DNA of 64,000 nucleotides. It comes from RYN-230 sp963711705 (lineage in GTDB: Bacteria; Actinomycetota; Actinomycetes; Streptosporangiales; Streptosporangiaceae). The notes under the pieces were generated by a model that saw only the letters and a program-made list of their open reading frames with translations, ran no database searches and was not told where the DNA came from. Made by a program: the position numbers and the translations under genes. Location: positions 62,001 to 126,000 of the forward strand of contig CAVQFM010000007.1 of the NCBI GenBank assembly GCA_963711705.1, given 5' to 3'. Of the stretch, positions 56,430-64,000 are shown piece after piece (position 1 is the stretch's first letter; each line of letters begins with the position of its first letter).

Positions 56430-57263
56430 TCAGCGCAGCCCGGCGAACAGGTCGGTCTCCGGGACCGGGGCGCCGGTGCGGTCCACCGCGCGGATGAAGG
56501 TCTCCTCGCCGAACACCCGTTCGGCCACCTCAGGCGGGATCTTGCTGAACCACGACTCGCTGATCTGGCTGGCGTGCGAGAGCAGCGCGGCCCGTTTGCG
56601 GTCGAGCACCGCCTGAATGTCGATGACCGTGGTGATCCGCTGCTCCGACTCCTGCATCTGGGCCAGCGTTTCCGGGCTGATCTCTTCGTCCCAGTCGGGC
56701 GTGTCCACGCCGGCCTCGCGCAGCGCCGCCCACATCTCCCGCCAGCGGCTGAACCGCATCGCGGTGAGGTACATCTTGGCCGGGATGCCGGTGCTGGCCA
56801 CGGCCGCGGCCGCTGATCTGGCCGCGTGCACGTGGTCGGGGTGCTGGTAGCCGCCGTCCGGGTCATAACTGATCACCACCTGGGGCTGGTAGCGCTCGAT
56901 CAGCCCGGCCAGCCGCCCGGCGACCACGTCTTGCGGCACGTTGCAGAACGCCTCCGGCCGGTCCTTGTACTCCCACTCCGGCATGCCCGAGTCGTGGTAG
57001 CCGAGCAGCTCGAGGTCGGTGACGCCCAGGTGCTTGACTGATTCGCGCAGCTCAGCCAGCCGGATCTGGGCTACCTCCTGCTCGTCGTGGCCGTCACTGC
57101 CCGGCTTGACGCCACCGGGTGTGTCCCCGAACTCGCCGTTGGTGCAGGTGACGACGACGGTGCGGACGCCCTCGCCGGAATACCGGGCCAGCACTCCCCC
57201 GGTGCTCGACGCTTCGTCATCGGGGTGTGCGTGCACTGCCATCAGGGTGAGATTTTTCGCCAT
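56430..57263 (-). CDS. PIG-L/LmbE deacetylase, mycothiol-conjugate-amidase-like
   Basis: Zinc deacetylase of 277 residues. Zinc ligands are in AVHAHPDDEAS (residues ~8-18) and HPDHVHAAR. VVVTCTNGEFGDTPGGVKPGSDG, LELLGYHDSGMPEWEY and VVISYDPDGGYQHPDH are the family hallmarks, and the end PETDLFAGLR resembles Mca. Mca cleaves mycothiol S-conjugates during detoxification; MshB, a sister enzyme, makes mycothiol. The C-terminal similarity favours the Mca branch. ATG at 57263 is the natural start; a longer frame goes into the promoter region shared with the penicillin-binding protein gene. Confidence 0.8.
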   Translation of the reverse strand: MAKNLTLMAVHAHPDDEASSTGGVLARYSGEGVRTVVVTCTNGEFGDTPGGVKPGSDGHDEQEVAQIRLAELRESVKHLGVTDLELLGYHDSGMPEWEYKDRPEAFCNVPQDVVAGRLAGLIERYQPQVVISYDPDGGYQHPDHVHAARSAAAAVASTGIPAKMYLTAMRFSRWREMWAALREAGVDTPDWDEEISPETLAQMQESEQRITTVIDIQAVLDRKRAALLSHASQISESWFSKIPPEVAERVFGEETFIRAVDRTGAPVPETDLFAGLR

Positions 57264-57415
57264 AGCCCAAGCCTGCCGGACCACGGCCGCGGACCGCACA
57301 CCAGTATTCGGCTTACCCAGGTTCGGGACCGGGCTAGGTCATCGCCGGGTTATCGTGGTTGGCCCCGGGTTGGGCAGCAGCTGCCCGGGGACGTTTGACG
57401 GGAAAGGGCCGGTGG

Positions 57416-59437
57416 ATGAGCCACGGCAGCACCCACGGCCGGCCGACGGATGACGGCGGGCCGGTGAGCGAGGGCTGGCCCGAAGACTGGTTCCGCCCGG
57501 CCCGGCCCCCCGCGGGCCCCACCCCGCCGGCCGCCGCCACCCCGCCCGGCCCGGCCCAGCCGCCCGGCCCGGCCCAGCCGCCCGTGGACGACCAGCCGAC
57601 CAGCCACCTGCCGGTCCTCAGCCCGCCGCCGGGCCGCCCGTCACCCGGGCCCAGCCAGCCGGGCAGTTATCCCGGGACACCCGGGCCCAGCCAGCCATAC
57701 ACCCCCAGCCCGCCCCCCGACCGCCCGGGCAACGGCCGTCATAGCCGCGGTGCGGCCGCCGGTCCGCCGGACGGCCCCAGCGGCCCGCGGGGCCACCGGC
57801 GGCGGACCGTGCTCATCGTGGTCACCGCGGCCGCGGTGATCATCGCACTGGCCGGTGCCGGGGCTGGTTACCTGCTGCTGCGGACCAAGGGCAGCCCGCA
57901 GCAGACCGCGGCCAGCTACCTGAGCGACTGGCAGCGCGGCAGCTACCCGGCCATGGACAAGATCAGCGTGAACGTGCCCAAGTCCGGGCTGGCCACCCCG
58001 CTGCGGCAGGCCGCGACCGACCTCGGCCAGCGCAGTATCCGGCTGCACCTGGGCCAGGTCAGCAGCAGCGGCGGCTCGGCGACCGCCCGGTACACCGCCA
58101 CGGCCACCCTGGCCAGCGGGCACACCTGGACCTACCAGGGCCGCCTGGCGCTGATCGAGCGCAGCCAGCGCTGGTGGGTGAACTGGAGCCCGGCCGCCAT
58201 CTACCCCCGGCTGCGGGCGGGCCAGCGGTTCGCGCTGCATGCCGTGTGGCCGCCCCGGGCCCCGGTACTGGCCGCGGACGGCAGCGACCTGAGCTCCCCC
58301 GGCATGATCGCCCAGTCCGGCTCGATCGCGCTGCTCACCGGCAACGTGGTGGCGGCCACCGCGGCCCAGGCCAAGGCGCTCGGTGCGCCCTACCAGGCGG
58401 GCGACATGATCGGGCAGGGTGGCATCGAGCAGGCCTACCAGGCCCGGCTGGCCGGCCGCCCGTCGCTGACCATCCGGATCGAGGGCCCGGGCCAGCGGGT
58501 TGCTGCGACCGCGGCGAGGTTCGTGGCGGTGCCCGGCCGGCCGGTGCAGACCAGCCTGGACATGCAGGCCCAGATGGCCGCCTCGGCCGCCGTGTCGGCC
58601 GCCCGGACCAGGAAGCCGATCGACCTGGTGGCGATCCAGCCGTCCACCGGCAAGGTGCTCGCGGTGGTGGAGCGGCCCGGCGGGTTCGACCGGGCGCTGG
58701 CCGGTATCTTCCCGCCCGGCTCGACGTTCAAGGTGATCACCGCGTCCGCACTGGCCAAGGCCGGGATGCGGCCGTCCAGCACGGTGCAGTGCCCGAGCAA
58801 GGTCAGCATCGGCGGCCGGACTTTCCATAACGACGACAACGAGCATCTCGGCACGACAAGCCTGCAGACCGCGTTCGCGGTGTCCTGCAACTCGACCTTC
58901 GCCATGCTGGCCTACCAGCGGCTGGGCGGCGCCGCGCTGGCGTCGATGGCCACCACGTTCGGTTTCAACAGCCGCGCCACCCTGGGCCTGCCCGCCACGC
59001 TCGGCAAGTTCACCACCCCGCACCAGCCGGTCGACGTCGCGGCCGACGCCTTCGGCCAGGGCACCGACCTGGTCAACCCGCTCAGCCAGGCGAGCGTGGC
59101 GGCGGCCATCGAGGACGGCACCTGGCGCTCCCCGATGCTGGTGACCAGCCCGATGCCGCACCAGGCGGGCCGGTCCCACCCGATCAGCCCGGTCATCCTG
59201 GACACGCTGCGGCCGATGATGCGGGCCGTGGTCACCAGCGGCACCGCCGCCGGGGTCGGCTTCCCGCCCGATGTGTACGGGAAGACCGGCACCGCTCAGT
59301 ACGGCACCGGCGCGCACTCGCACGGCTGGTTCATCGGCTACCGGGGCGACCTGGCGTTCGCGGTGCTGGTCGAAGGGGGCGGCCTGGGCGCCGACAGCGC
59401 CGGGCCGGTGGCCAACGCGTTCGTGCGCAAGATGTGA
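57416..59437 (+). CDS. Penicillin-binding protein with NTF2-like MecA_N domain
   Basis: Class B-type penicillin-binding protein of 673 residues. A 120-residue Pro/Gly-rich cytoplasmic tail is followed by a signal anchor (VLIVVTAAAVIIALAGAGAGYLLL, ~137-160), an NTF2/MecA_N-like domain (SYLSDWQRGSYPAMDKI...), and the transpeptidase. Active-site motifs are PGSTFK (S-x-x-K), SCNS (S-x-N) and GKTGTAQ. It would cross-link peptidoglycan outside the membrane. MecA_N-bearing PBPs are often less sensitive to beta-lactams (family knowledge). ATG at 57416; a GTG a few codons on is also possible. Confidence 0.88.
   Translation: MSHGSTHGRPTDDGGPVSEGWPEDWFRPARPPAGPTPPAAATPPGPAQPPGPAQPPVDDQPTSHLPVLSPPPGRPSPGPSQPGSYPGTPGPSQPYTPSPPPDRPGNGRHSRGAAAGPPDGPSGPRGHRRRTVLIVVTAAAVIIALAGAGAGYLLLRTKGSPQQTAASYLSDWQRGSYPAMDKISVNVPKSGLATPLRQAATDLGQRSIRLHLGQVSSSGGSATARYTATATLASGHTWTYQGRLALIERSQRWWVNWSPAAIYPRLRAGQRFALHAVWPPRAPVLAADGSDLSSPGMIAQSGSIALLTGNVVAATAAQAKALGAPYQAGDMIGQGGIEQAYQARLAGRPSLTIRIEGPGQRVAATAARFVAVPGRPVQTSLDMQAQMAASAAVSAARTRKPIDLVAIQPSTGKVLAVVERPGGFDRALAGIFPPGSTFKVITASALAKAGMRPSSTVQCPSKVSIGGRTFHNDDNEHLGTTSLQTAFAVSCNSTFAMLAYQRLGGAALASMATTFGFNSRATLGLPATLGKFTTPHQPVDVAADAFGQGTDLVNPLSQASVAAAIEDGTWRSPMLVTSPMPHQAGRSHPISPVILDTLRPMMRAVVTSGTAAGVGFPPDVYGKTGTAQYGTGAHSHGWFIGYRGDLAFAVLVEGGGLGADSAGPVANAFVRKM
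57545..57580. repeat. 18-bp tandem duplication in the PBP tail
   Basis: CCCGGCCCGGCCCAGCCG occurs twice head to tail (57545-57562, 57563-57580), encoding PPGPAQ twice in the cytoplasmic proline-rich region. Perfect identity points to recent slippage. Confidence 0.8.
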
Positions 59438-60160
59438 TCAGCGGGGGGCGGTCCCGTAGGCCACGGTGATCTGCTGGAAGCCCAGCGACCGGAGCATCCC
59501 GGTGAGCATGCTCGTGGTGTTCTTCTGCGCCTCGGCCAGCAGCGCACTCTGCCGTGCGGCGGTCTCGATCTTCTGCTGGGCCAGGATGTACACCTGCTGC
59601 TGGCTGTTCGGGTTGCCGGAGAAGAAGTTGCCGATCCGGTTCAGCAGCCCCTGCTGCTGGGCCACCACGTAGGACTGCCGGACGTTCAGTGTGGCCGGCT
59701 CCAGCTGGGCCCGCGGCAGCCGGATCGTGACCGCCTTCCGGTCCCCGGACACCCGGATGGCCGGGCTCTTCAGCTGGGCGAAGTCCACGTAGGCAATCTC
59801 GTTGCCCTGCCCGACGAACAGGGTCTCGCTGCCCTCCAGGAACGAGGGCAGGAAGTTGGCCTTCCTGGTCAGGTCCACGACCACCTGGAACGAGCCGCTG
59901 GCCGCCTGGAACCGGCTCAGCGCGGTGATCGACTTCAGCAGCACCGGCTGGCTGCGCACCGAGGTGCTCTCCCCGAACGGGTTACGCAGCTGGGGCAGCA
60001 GGTGGACCGCGGACAGCGCCACCAGCAGCGCGGCGGCCGCGGCGATCGCGGCGACCAGCGCCGCCACCCGGCGGATCAGCCCGCCGCCCCCCGCGGTGTG
60101 CGGCGGGCGGTCGCTGTCCGGCCGGCTGATTGGCCCCGCATTGCGGGTGAAGCGCGCCAT
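59438..60160 (-). CDS. DUF4230 membrane-anchored protein
   Basis: Protein of 240 residues with a single membrane anchor (VAALVAAIAAAAALLVALSAVHLL, about 32-56) and an outside DUF4230 domain: VRSQPVLLKSITALSRFQAASGSFQVVVDL, IAYVDFAQL, VTIRLPRAQLEPATLNVRQSYVVAQQQG and a C-terminal helix with AQQKIETAARQSALLAEAQKNTTSML. Function of DUF4230 is unknown. ATG at 60160 with GGAGG five bases upstream; the stop directly abuts the PBP stop on the other strand. Confidence 0.85.
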   Translation of the reverse strand: MARFTRNAGPISRPDSDRPPHTAGGGGLIRRVAALVAAIAAAAALLVALSAVHLLPQLRNPFGESTSVRSQPVLLKSITALSRFQAASGSFQVVVDLTRKANFLPSFLEGSETLFVGQGNEIAYVDFAQLKSPAIRVSGDRKAVTIRLPRAQLEPATLNVRQSYVVAQQQGLLNRIGNFFSGNPNSQQQVYILAQQKIETAARQSALLAEAQKNTTSMLTGMLRSLGFQQITVAYGTAPR

Positions 60161-60320
60161 GGTGCCTCCGTCCTGTGTGCCACCGTCCTGGGCTCGCGAT
60201 GGGGCAACTGCCACCGCGCCGCCATCAACTACCCCGCACGGCCACTGCTACGCACCCGGCTGGCATGGCCGCCGCCGAAATGGGCACCTGAATGGCTCGG
60301 CAGCTGACATTGGAGGAGAA

Positions 60321-60530
60321 ATGTTCGGCGTGTGGCTGAGGTGGCTAACCCGGGAACGCCCGCGGCCTGGCCGCGGGCGGCGGCGGATCGGCTGCGCCGG
60401 ATGCCTGCTGTGGATCGTGGCCGCTGTGCTGCTCGTGCTGCTCCTGGCGCTGGTGTTCGGTGGCTTCCAGCACGGCACCAAGGCCGGGCTGGGCCCGCTG
60501 GCCGCGATGGCGGCGGGTTACCACCCGTAG
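60321..60530 (+). CDS. Small single-span membrane protein (69 aa)
   Basis: Short gene inside a longer open frame, revealed by an excellent ribosome site (GGAGGAGAA) directly before ATG 60321. The product begins MFGVWLRWLTRERPRPGRGRRR (basic, cytoplasmic), then a Cys-containing membrane segment (CAGCLLWIVAAVLLVLLLALVFGG, about 25-48) and a short outside tail ending AAGYHP. Two Cys lie at the membrane start. It resembles the many uncharacterised small actinobacterial membrane proteins. It is divergent from the DUF4230 gene and overlaps the VOC gene by 13 bp tail to tail. Confidence 0.6.
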   Translation: MFGVWLRWLTRERPRPGRGRRRIGCAGCLLWIVAAVLLVLLLALVFGGFQHGTKAGLGPLAAMAAGYHP

Positions 60531-60934
60531 ATACGGACCGGCAGCTTGTGCATGGGCACTACGTCCGGCCCGGGATAGGCGATCATCAGCACCACGTCGT
60601 CCGGGTCGCGCCCCTCCACCAGGGTGACCTCGCCGCTGTGCCGGGTACTGCGGTGCGCCGACCGGTCCTGCAGCACCCGCTCACACCGGACCAGGTCAGC
60701 CTGGTCAGCCGCGGTCCAGATGACGTACTGGAGGCCCACCGCGCCCAGTGGGCGGCCGGCGCCGTCCCCCATGGCCCGCAGGATCAGCTGCGCGCCGGCC
60801 GGGCTGATCAGCAGCGCGGCCGTCGGGCTCTGGTCGGCGACCTGGAGCGCCAGGACGTCCTGGTAGAAGCTGACCGATCTGTCGAGCTGCTGCACGAACA
60901 TGACGGCAGAGCCGAGCTGGGCGCCGTTCGTCAT
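60518..60934 (-). CDS. VOC (glyoxalase/bleomycin-resistance) superfamily protein
   Basis: Protein of 138 residues with two beta-alpha-beta-beta-beta modules: SAVMFVQQLDRSVSFYQDVLALQV at the N-terminus and GLQYVIWTAADQADLVRCERVLQD then DPDDVVLMIAYPG at the C-terminus. Metal ligands are not obvious, so it could be a binding or resistance protein rather than an enzyme. ATG at 60934 with GGAAGG seven bases upstream. Confidence 0.8.
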   Translation of the reverse strand: MTNGAQLGSAVMFVQQLDRSVSFYQDVLALQVADQSPTAALLISPAGAQLILRAMGDGAGRPLGAVGLQYVIWTAADQADLVRCERVLQDRSAHRSTRHSGEVTLVEGRDPDDVVLMIAYPGPDVVPMHKLPVRIYGW

Positions 60935-61007
60935 CTGCTGACCTTCCCATCCGACTGGGCCCAGGCCGGGCCACTACCAAGTCTCGCGCACGACGTAGGG
61001 TCGGCTG

Positions 61008-62039
61008 ATGGACTATCGCACTCTGGGGCACAGCGGCTGCGCGGTCTCTGCCCTCGGCCTGGGCACCATGACCTTCGGCAGCGAAGCCGACGAGCCCACC
61101 GCGCACCGGCAGCTCGACCTGTTCGCCGCCGCGGGCGGCACCTTCATCGACACGGCCGACGTGTACAGCGACGGCGTGTCGGAGGAGATCATCGGCCGCT
61201 GGTTCGACTCCCGGCCGCCCGAGGTCACCGCGCCGATGGTGCTGGCCACCAAGGGCCGCTTCCCGATGGACGACGCGCCGAACGGCGCCGGGCTGTCCGC
61301 GCGGCACCTGACCCGGGCGCTGGACGCATCGCTGGCCCGGCTGGGTACCGATTCGGTGGACCTGTACCAGCTGCACGCGTTCGACCCGTGGACCCCGGCC
61401 GAGGAGACCCTGCGCGCGCTGGACGGTTTCATCCGGGCCGGGAAGATCCGTTACTACGGCCTGTCCAACTTCACCGGCTGGCAGCTGACCAAGCTGGTGC
61501 ACCTGGCCCGCGCGCTGGACATCGCCCCGCCGGTGACCCTGCAGCCGCAGTACAGCCTGCTGGTCCGGGAGATCGAATGGGAAATCGTGCCCGCGGCCAC
61601 CGACGCGGGTCTCGGGCTGCTGCCGTGGAGCCCGCTCGGCGGCGGCTGGCTGTCCGGGAAGTACCGGCGCGACCAGCAGCCGTCCGGTGACACCCGGCTG
61701 GGTGAGGACCCGCGACGCGGCATGGAAGCGTACGACCGCCGGGGCGTGCCGCGCACCTGGGCGGTCATCGACGCGGTGCAGAAGGTGGCCGAGGACCGCG
61801 GGGTGTCCATGGCCGAGGTGGCGCTGGCCTGGGTGACCGCCCGGCCCGGGGTGACCTCGACCATCCTGGGGGCCCGCACCGCCGGCCAGCTGGAGGCCAA
61901 CCTCCGCTCGGCGGGCCTGCGGCTGACCGCGGCGGAAACCGCCGCGCTGGACACCGCCAGTGACCCGCGGCCGCCGGACTACCCGTACGGGGAGCTCGGC
62001 CTGGAGCAGCGCGACCGCCAGCTGGCCGGGGGCCGCTGA
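61008..62039 (+). CDS. Aldo/keto reductase
   Basis: NADPH-dependent aldo/keto reductase of 343 residues, of the larger YajO/Tas-like group. The catalytic tetrad is seen as D in FIDTADVYSDG, Y in the same strand, K in LATKGRF and H in LYQLHAFDP. Cofactor region near the end: VTSTILGARTAGQLEANL. Possible role in reducing aldehydes or ketones. ATG at 61008 with a weak GGGTCGG upstream. It appears monocistronic. Confidence 0.88.
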   Translation: MDYRTLGHSGCAVSALGLGTMTFGSEADEPTAHRQLDLFAAAGGTFIDTADVYSDGVSEEIIGRWFDSRPPEVTAPMVLATKGRFPMDDAPNGAGLSARHLTRALDASLARLGTDSVDLYQLHAFDPWTPAEETLRALDGFIRAGKIRYYGLSNFTGWQLTKLVHLARALDIAPPVTLQPQYSLLVREIEWEIVPAATDAGLGLLPWSPLGGGWLSGKYRRDQQPSGDTRLGEDPRRGMEAYDRRGVPRTWAVIDAVQKVAEDRGVSMAEVALAWVTARPGVTSTILGARTAGQLEANLRSAGLRLTAAETAALDTASDPRPPDYPYGELGLEQRDRQLAGGR

Positions 62040-62054
62040 CCAGCCACGCCACCG

Positions 62055-62104
62055 CCCCTATATATGAGTTGACTTATATAAGCAGGGCCCGTAACTTGGG
62101 TGCT
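62055..62104 (+). promoter_or_regulatory. Promoter with overlapping operator for arsR-type gene (likely leaderless)
   Basis: TTGACT (62069-62074) and TAACTT (62092-62097), 17 bp apart, make a good sigma-70 promoter. The start point would fall at about 62104, directly before the GTG at 62105, so the mRNA is probably leaderless. The -35 is embedded in an AT-rich imperfect inverted repeat, TATATGAGT facing GACTTATATA (62061-62080), a fitting ArsR-type operator for self-repression. Confidence 0.6.
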
Positions 62105-62464
62105 GTGCACGCGTTCGAGGTGCTCGGCGACCCGGTGCGGCGCCGGATCCTGGAGCTGATCGCGGACGGCGAGCAGGCCTCGGGAGCGGTCTGCGCGGTG
62201 ATCAGGCGGGAGTTCGGGATCTCCCAGCCGGCCGTCTCCCAGCACCTGAAGGTGCTGCGGGACAGCGGTTTCGCGACCGTGCGGCCGGTGGGCACCCGGC
62301 GGCTGTACGCGGTGAGCCCGGCGCCACTGCGCGAGGTCGACGAGTGGCTGGACCGGTTCCGCCGCTTCTGGACCCCGCACCTGGAGGCACTGGCCACCGA
62401 GCTGGCCCGGGGCCGGCGGGCGCGGCGCACCCAGCCCGATCACGACCACGGGAGCTCGTCATGA
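62105..62464 (+). CDS. ArsR-family (AHSA1-associated) repressor
   Basis: Small winged-helix regulator of 119 residues. VHAFEVLGDPVRRRILELIADGEQASGAVCAVIRREFGISQPAVSQHLKVLRDSGFATVRPVGTRRLYAVSPAPL is the ArsR fold of the branch that accompanies SRPBCC/AHSA1 proteins, without metal-binding Cys pairs. The GTG at 62105 is chosen because it coincides with the predicted transcription start and with the beginning of conservation. It overlaps the next gene as ATGA. It probably represses its own operon. Confidence 0.85.
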   Translation: MHAFEVLGDPVRRRILELIADGEQASGAVCAVIRREFGISQPAVSQHLKVLRDSGFATVRPVGTRRLYAVSPAPLREVDEWLDRFRRFWTPHLEALATELARGRRARRTQPDHDHGSSS

Positions 62465-63096
62465 TCGATGTAGTCCAGCAGATCAACGCGGTGCGGCGGC
62501 AGGTCGGCAGCCAGGTGATCGAGGCCGGCCAGGCCCGCACCGTGATCATCAGCCAGGTGTACCCGGTCCCGGCCGAGGACCTCTGGGACGCGTGCACCAG
62601 CCCCGAGCGCATCCGCCGCTGGTTCCTGCCGGTGTCCGGGGACCTGCGGCCGGGCGGCCACTACCAGCTCGAGGGCAACGCGGGCGGCACCGTGCAGGCC
62701 TGCGAACCGCCAAACCGCTTCAGCGCCAGCTGGGAGTTTGGCGGGCAGGTCAGCTGGATCGAGGTCCGGCTGACCCCGGGCCGCCGCGGCACCCGGCTGC
62801 AGATCGAGCACCTGATCCCGGCGGACGAGCGGTGGGCCGAGTTCGGCCCGGGCGCCGTCGGTGTCGGCTGGGACATGGCGCTGCTCGGGCTGGCCGGCCA
62901 CCTCTCCTCCGGGGCGGCGGTGTCCCCGGAGGAGGGCGCGGCCTGGGCCGCCTCTCCCGAGGGCCGTCAGTTCATGACGCTGAGCAGCCAGCGCTGGGAG
63001 AAGGCGGATGCGGTGGCAGGCACCGACGCATCCACCGCCCGGGCCGCGGCCGAGCGGACCATTGCCGCCTACACCGGCGCGGCCCCGGCCAGCTAA
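62461..63096 (+). CDS. SRPBCC/AHSA1 domain protein
   Basis: Protein of 211 residues with an AHSA1-type START-like fold (about 25-140): VIISQVYPVPAEDLWDACTSPERIRRWFLPVSGDLRPGGHYQLEGNAGGTVQACEPPNRFSASWEF. Members bind hydrophobic ligands; the paired ArsR regulator is the standard arrangement. The C-terminal ~60 residues are a helical extension (GWDMALLGLAGHL). ATG at 62461 with GGGAG six bases upstream. Ligand unknown. Confidence 0.85.
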   Translation: MIDVVQQINAVRRQVGSQVIEAGQARTVIISQVYPVPAEDLWDACTSPERIRRWFLPVSGDLRPGGHYQLEGNAGGTVQACEPPNRFSASWEFGGQVSWIEVRLTPGRRGTRLQIEHLIPADERWAEFGPGAVGVGWDMALLGLAGHLSSGAAVSPEEGAAWAASPEGRQFMTLSSQRWEKADAVAGTDASTARAAAERTIAAYTGAAPAS

Positions 63097-63102
63097 GGCG
63101 GG

Positions 63103-64000
63103 TCAGGCGGCTAGCTCGGAGTAGTGGCTGGCGTCGCCCTTGCGCACCACGCTGGTGTCGCCGTTGATGCCGACCGGGACGTCCCCGGCCACGGTGACCC
63201 GGTGCAGCAGCCGGGGCAGGTCGTCGTAGTCGGCCACCGCGTAGTGCTGGGTGGCCCGGTTGTCCCAGATCGCGATGTCACCGGGGCGCCAGGTCCACCG
63301 CACGGTGTTCTCCAGCCGGGTGATGTGCCGCTGCAGCAGCGCGAACAGCGCGGCCGAGTCGGCCGAGCTGAGCCCGGTGAACGAGCGGACGAAATGGCCG
63401 AGCAGCAGCGCGGGCTCGCCGGTCTCTGGGTGCACCCGGACCACCGGGTGCTCGGTCTCGAACTCCAGGTGGCGGAATTCGGCCCGGTACTCCTGCTCCT
63501 TCACGTCCACCCCGCCGAGCTGCGGCCGGTCCGCCGCGTAGTCGTACAGGTTGGTGTGCACCGCGCGCAGCCCGCCCGCCAGCGCCTGCAGCGCCGGGTG
63601 CAGCCGCTGGTAGGCGGCGGCGGTATTGGCCCACACGGTGCTGCCGCCGTAACGCGGCAGCGTGATCGCCCGCAGCACGCTGATGGCCGGCACCCGGTCC
63701 ACGAACGTGACGTCCGTGTGCCAGCTGTTGGCCTTGCCCTGCTCGGAGTCGATCGGCAGCACCGAGGTCCCGTCGCCGGCCACCGTCGGGTGTGGCCGGG
63801 TCAGCGGGCCGAGCAGGGCCGCGAACGCCCGCTGGTCGGCGTCGGTCGCGTGCTGCTGGCCGCGCAGGAACACGACCTTGTGCGCCAGCAGCGCGGCGCG
63901 CAGCTCGGCCACGGCGGCCGGGGCCAGGTCACCGCCGATCCGCAGCCCGCCGGCCACGGCGCCGATGGCGCCGCCGACTTTGGTCACCGAGATGTGCTGC
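63103..64000 (-). CDS. TauD/TfdA-family 2-oxoglutarate dioxygenase (5' end outside window)
   Basis: Fe(II)/2-oxoglutarate dioxygenase, at least 294 residues. The iron site is in NSWHTDVTF (His and Asp) with the distal His in ATQHYAVADY; the 2-oxoglutarate Arg is in LHRVTVAG. The family includes taurine and alkylsulfate dioxygenases, which release sulfite or sulfate; PAISVLRAITLPRYGGSTVWANTAAAY matches that group. The frame continues to the edge and residues before the GTG at 63987 (HIS-V) still look like TauD, so the true start probably lies beyond position 64000. Its stop lies 6 bp from the convergent SRPBCC gene. Confidence 0.85.
   Translation of the reverse strand, partial: QHISVTKVGGAIGAVAGGLRIGGDLAPAAVAELRAALLAHKVVFLRGQQHATDADQRAFAALLGPLTRPHPTVAGDGTSVLPIDSEQGKANSWHTDVTFVDRVPAISVLRAITLPRYGGSTVWANTAAAYQRLHPALQALAGGLRAVHTNLYDYAADRPQLGGVDVKEQEYRAEFRHLEFETEHPVVRVHPETGEPALLLGHFVRSFTGLSSADSAALFALLQRHITRLENTVRWTWRPGDIAIWDNRATQHYAVADYDDLPRLLHRVTVAGDVPVGINGDTSVVRKGDASHYSELAA

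Overview
The window is very GC-rich DNA with dense coding on both strands, many GTG and some TTG starts, and frequent ATGA/GTGA stop-start overlaps. It encodes an XRE-DUF5753/DUF397 regulator pair, a histidine-kinase-like ATPase, a SigB/SigF-type sigma factor, a mycothiol-conjugate-amidase-like deacetylase, a DUF3040 protein and a LigD-type polymerase. Together these point to a soil-type actinobacterium of the Streptomyces/Streptosporangiales/Frankia kind. The genus cannot be fixed from the sequence. I see no rRNA, tRNA, insertion sequence, phage or CRISPR array; this looks like chromosomal backbone with catabolic gene clusters.

Layout. 1-6.6 kb: ABC exporter half, two PH-domain membrane proteins, a threonine dehydratase-like enzyme, a cytosine deaminase resembling the yeast enzyme, and an Nramp metal transporter. 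6.6-18.2 kb: a complete soluble diiron monooxygenase (propane/acetone type) cluster. Its order is hydroxylase alpha, reductase, hydroxylase beta, coupling protein, amidohydrolase, DUF59 protein, alcohol dehydrogenase and a dedicated GroEL. A 78-residue protein and a divergent AcoR/MimR-like activator lie upstream, with two copies of a candidate operator. 18.4-22.6 kb: EamA exporter, a drug-type ABC transporter with a divergent TetR gene, and a dienelactone hydrolase. 22.7-29.0 kb: treX-treY-treZ (glycogen to trehalose); treY and treZ each carry a +1 frameshift. 29.2-31.4 kb: XRE/DUF397/ATPase regulatory module. 31.4-38.2 kb: a divergent GntR-controlled cluster (APC permease, GntR, metallophosphoesterase | choline-kinase-like protein, FAD/GcvT oxidoreductase) with two GTCTAGAC sites between the halves. 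38.4-43.4 kb: SulP transporter and hmgA-gntR-fahA (homogentisate catabolism). 43.4-50.7 kb: tex (frameshifted), CDF transporter, DUF3040/AI-2E/flippase-like membrane genes and a stress-type sigma factor. 50.8-64 kb: MarR, a possible STAS remnant, an EcsC-like protein, PE-Pol LigD, ClC channel, GAP protein, Mca-like enzyme, penicillin-binding protein, DUF4230, a 69-residue membrane protein missed by simple ORF calling, VOC protein, aldo/keto reductase, an ArsR-SRPBCC pair with a likely leaderless promoter, and a TauD dioxygenase cut by the window end.

The most coherent biology is the monooxygenase regulon. The regulator and its operators would switch on an enzyme complex, its chaperonin, and downstream alcohol and possibly carbonyl metabolism. 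The least explained system is the GntR-controlled kinase/oxidoreductase cluster. Four genes (treZ, treY, tex, the flippase-like gene) each contain exactly one extra base in a GC-rich run, which suggests either assembly error or recent decay and should be settled before interpreting those proteins.
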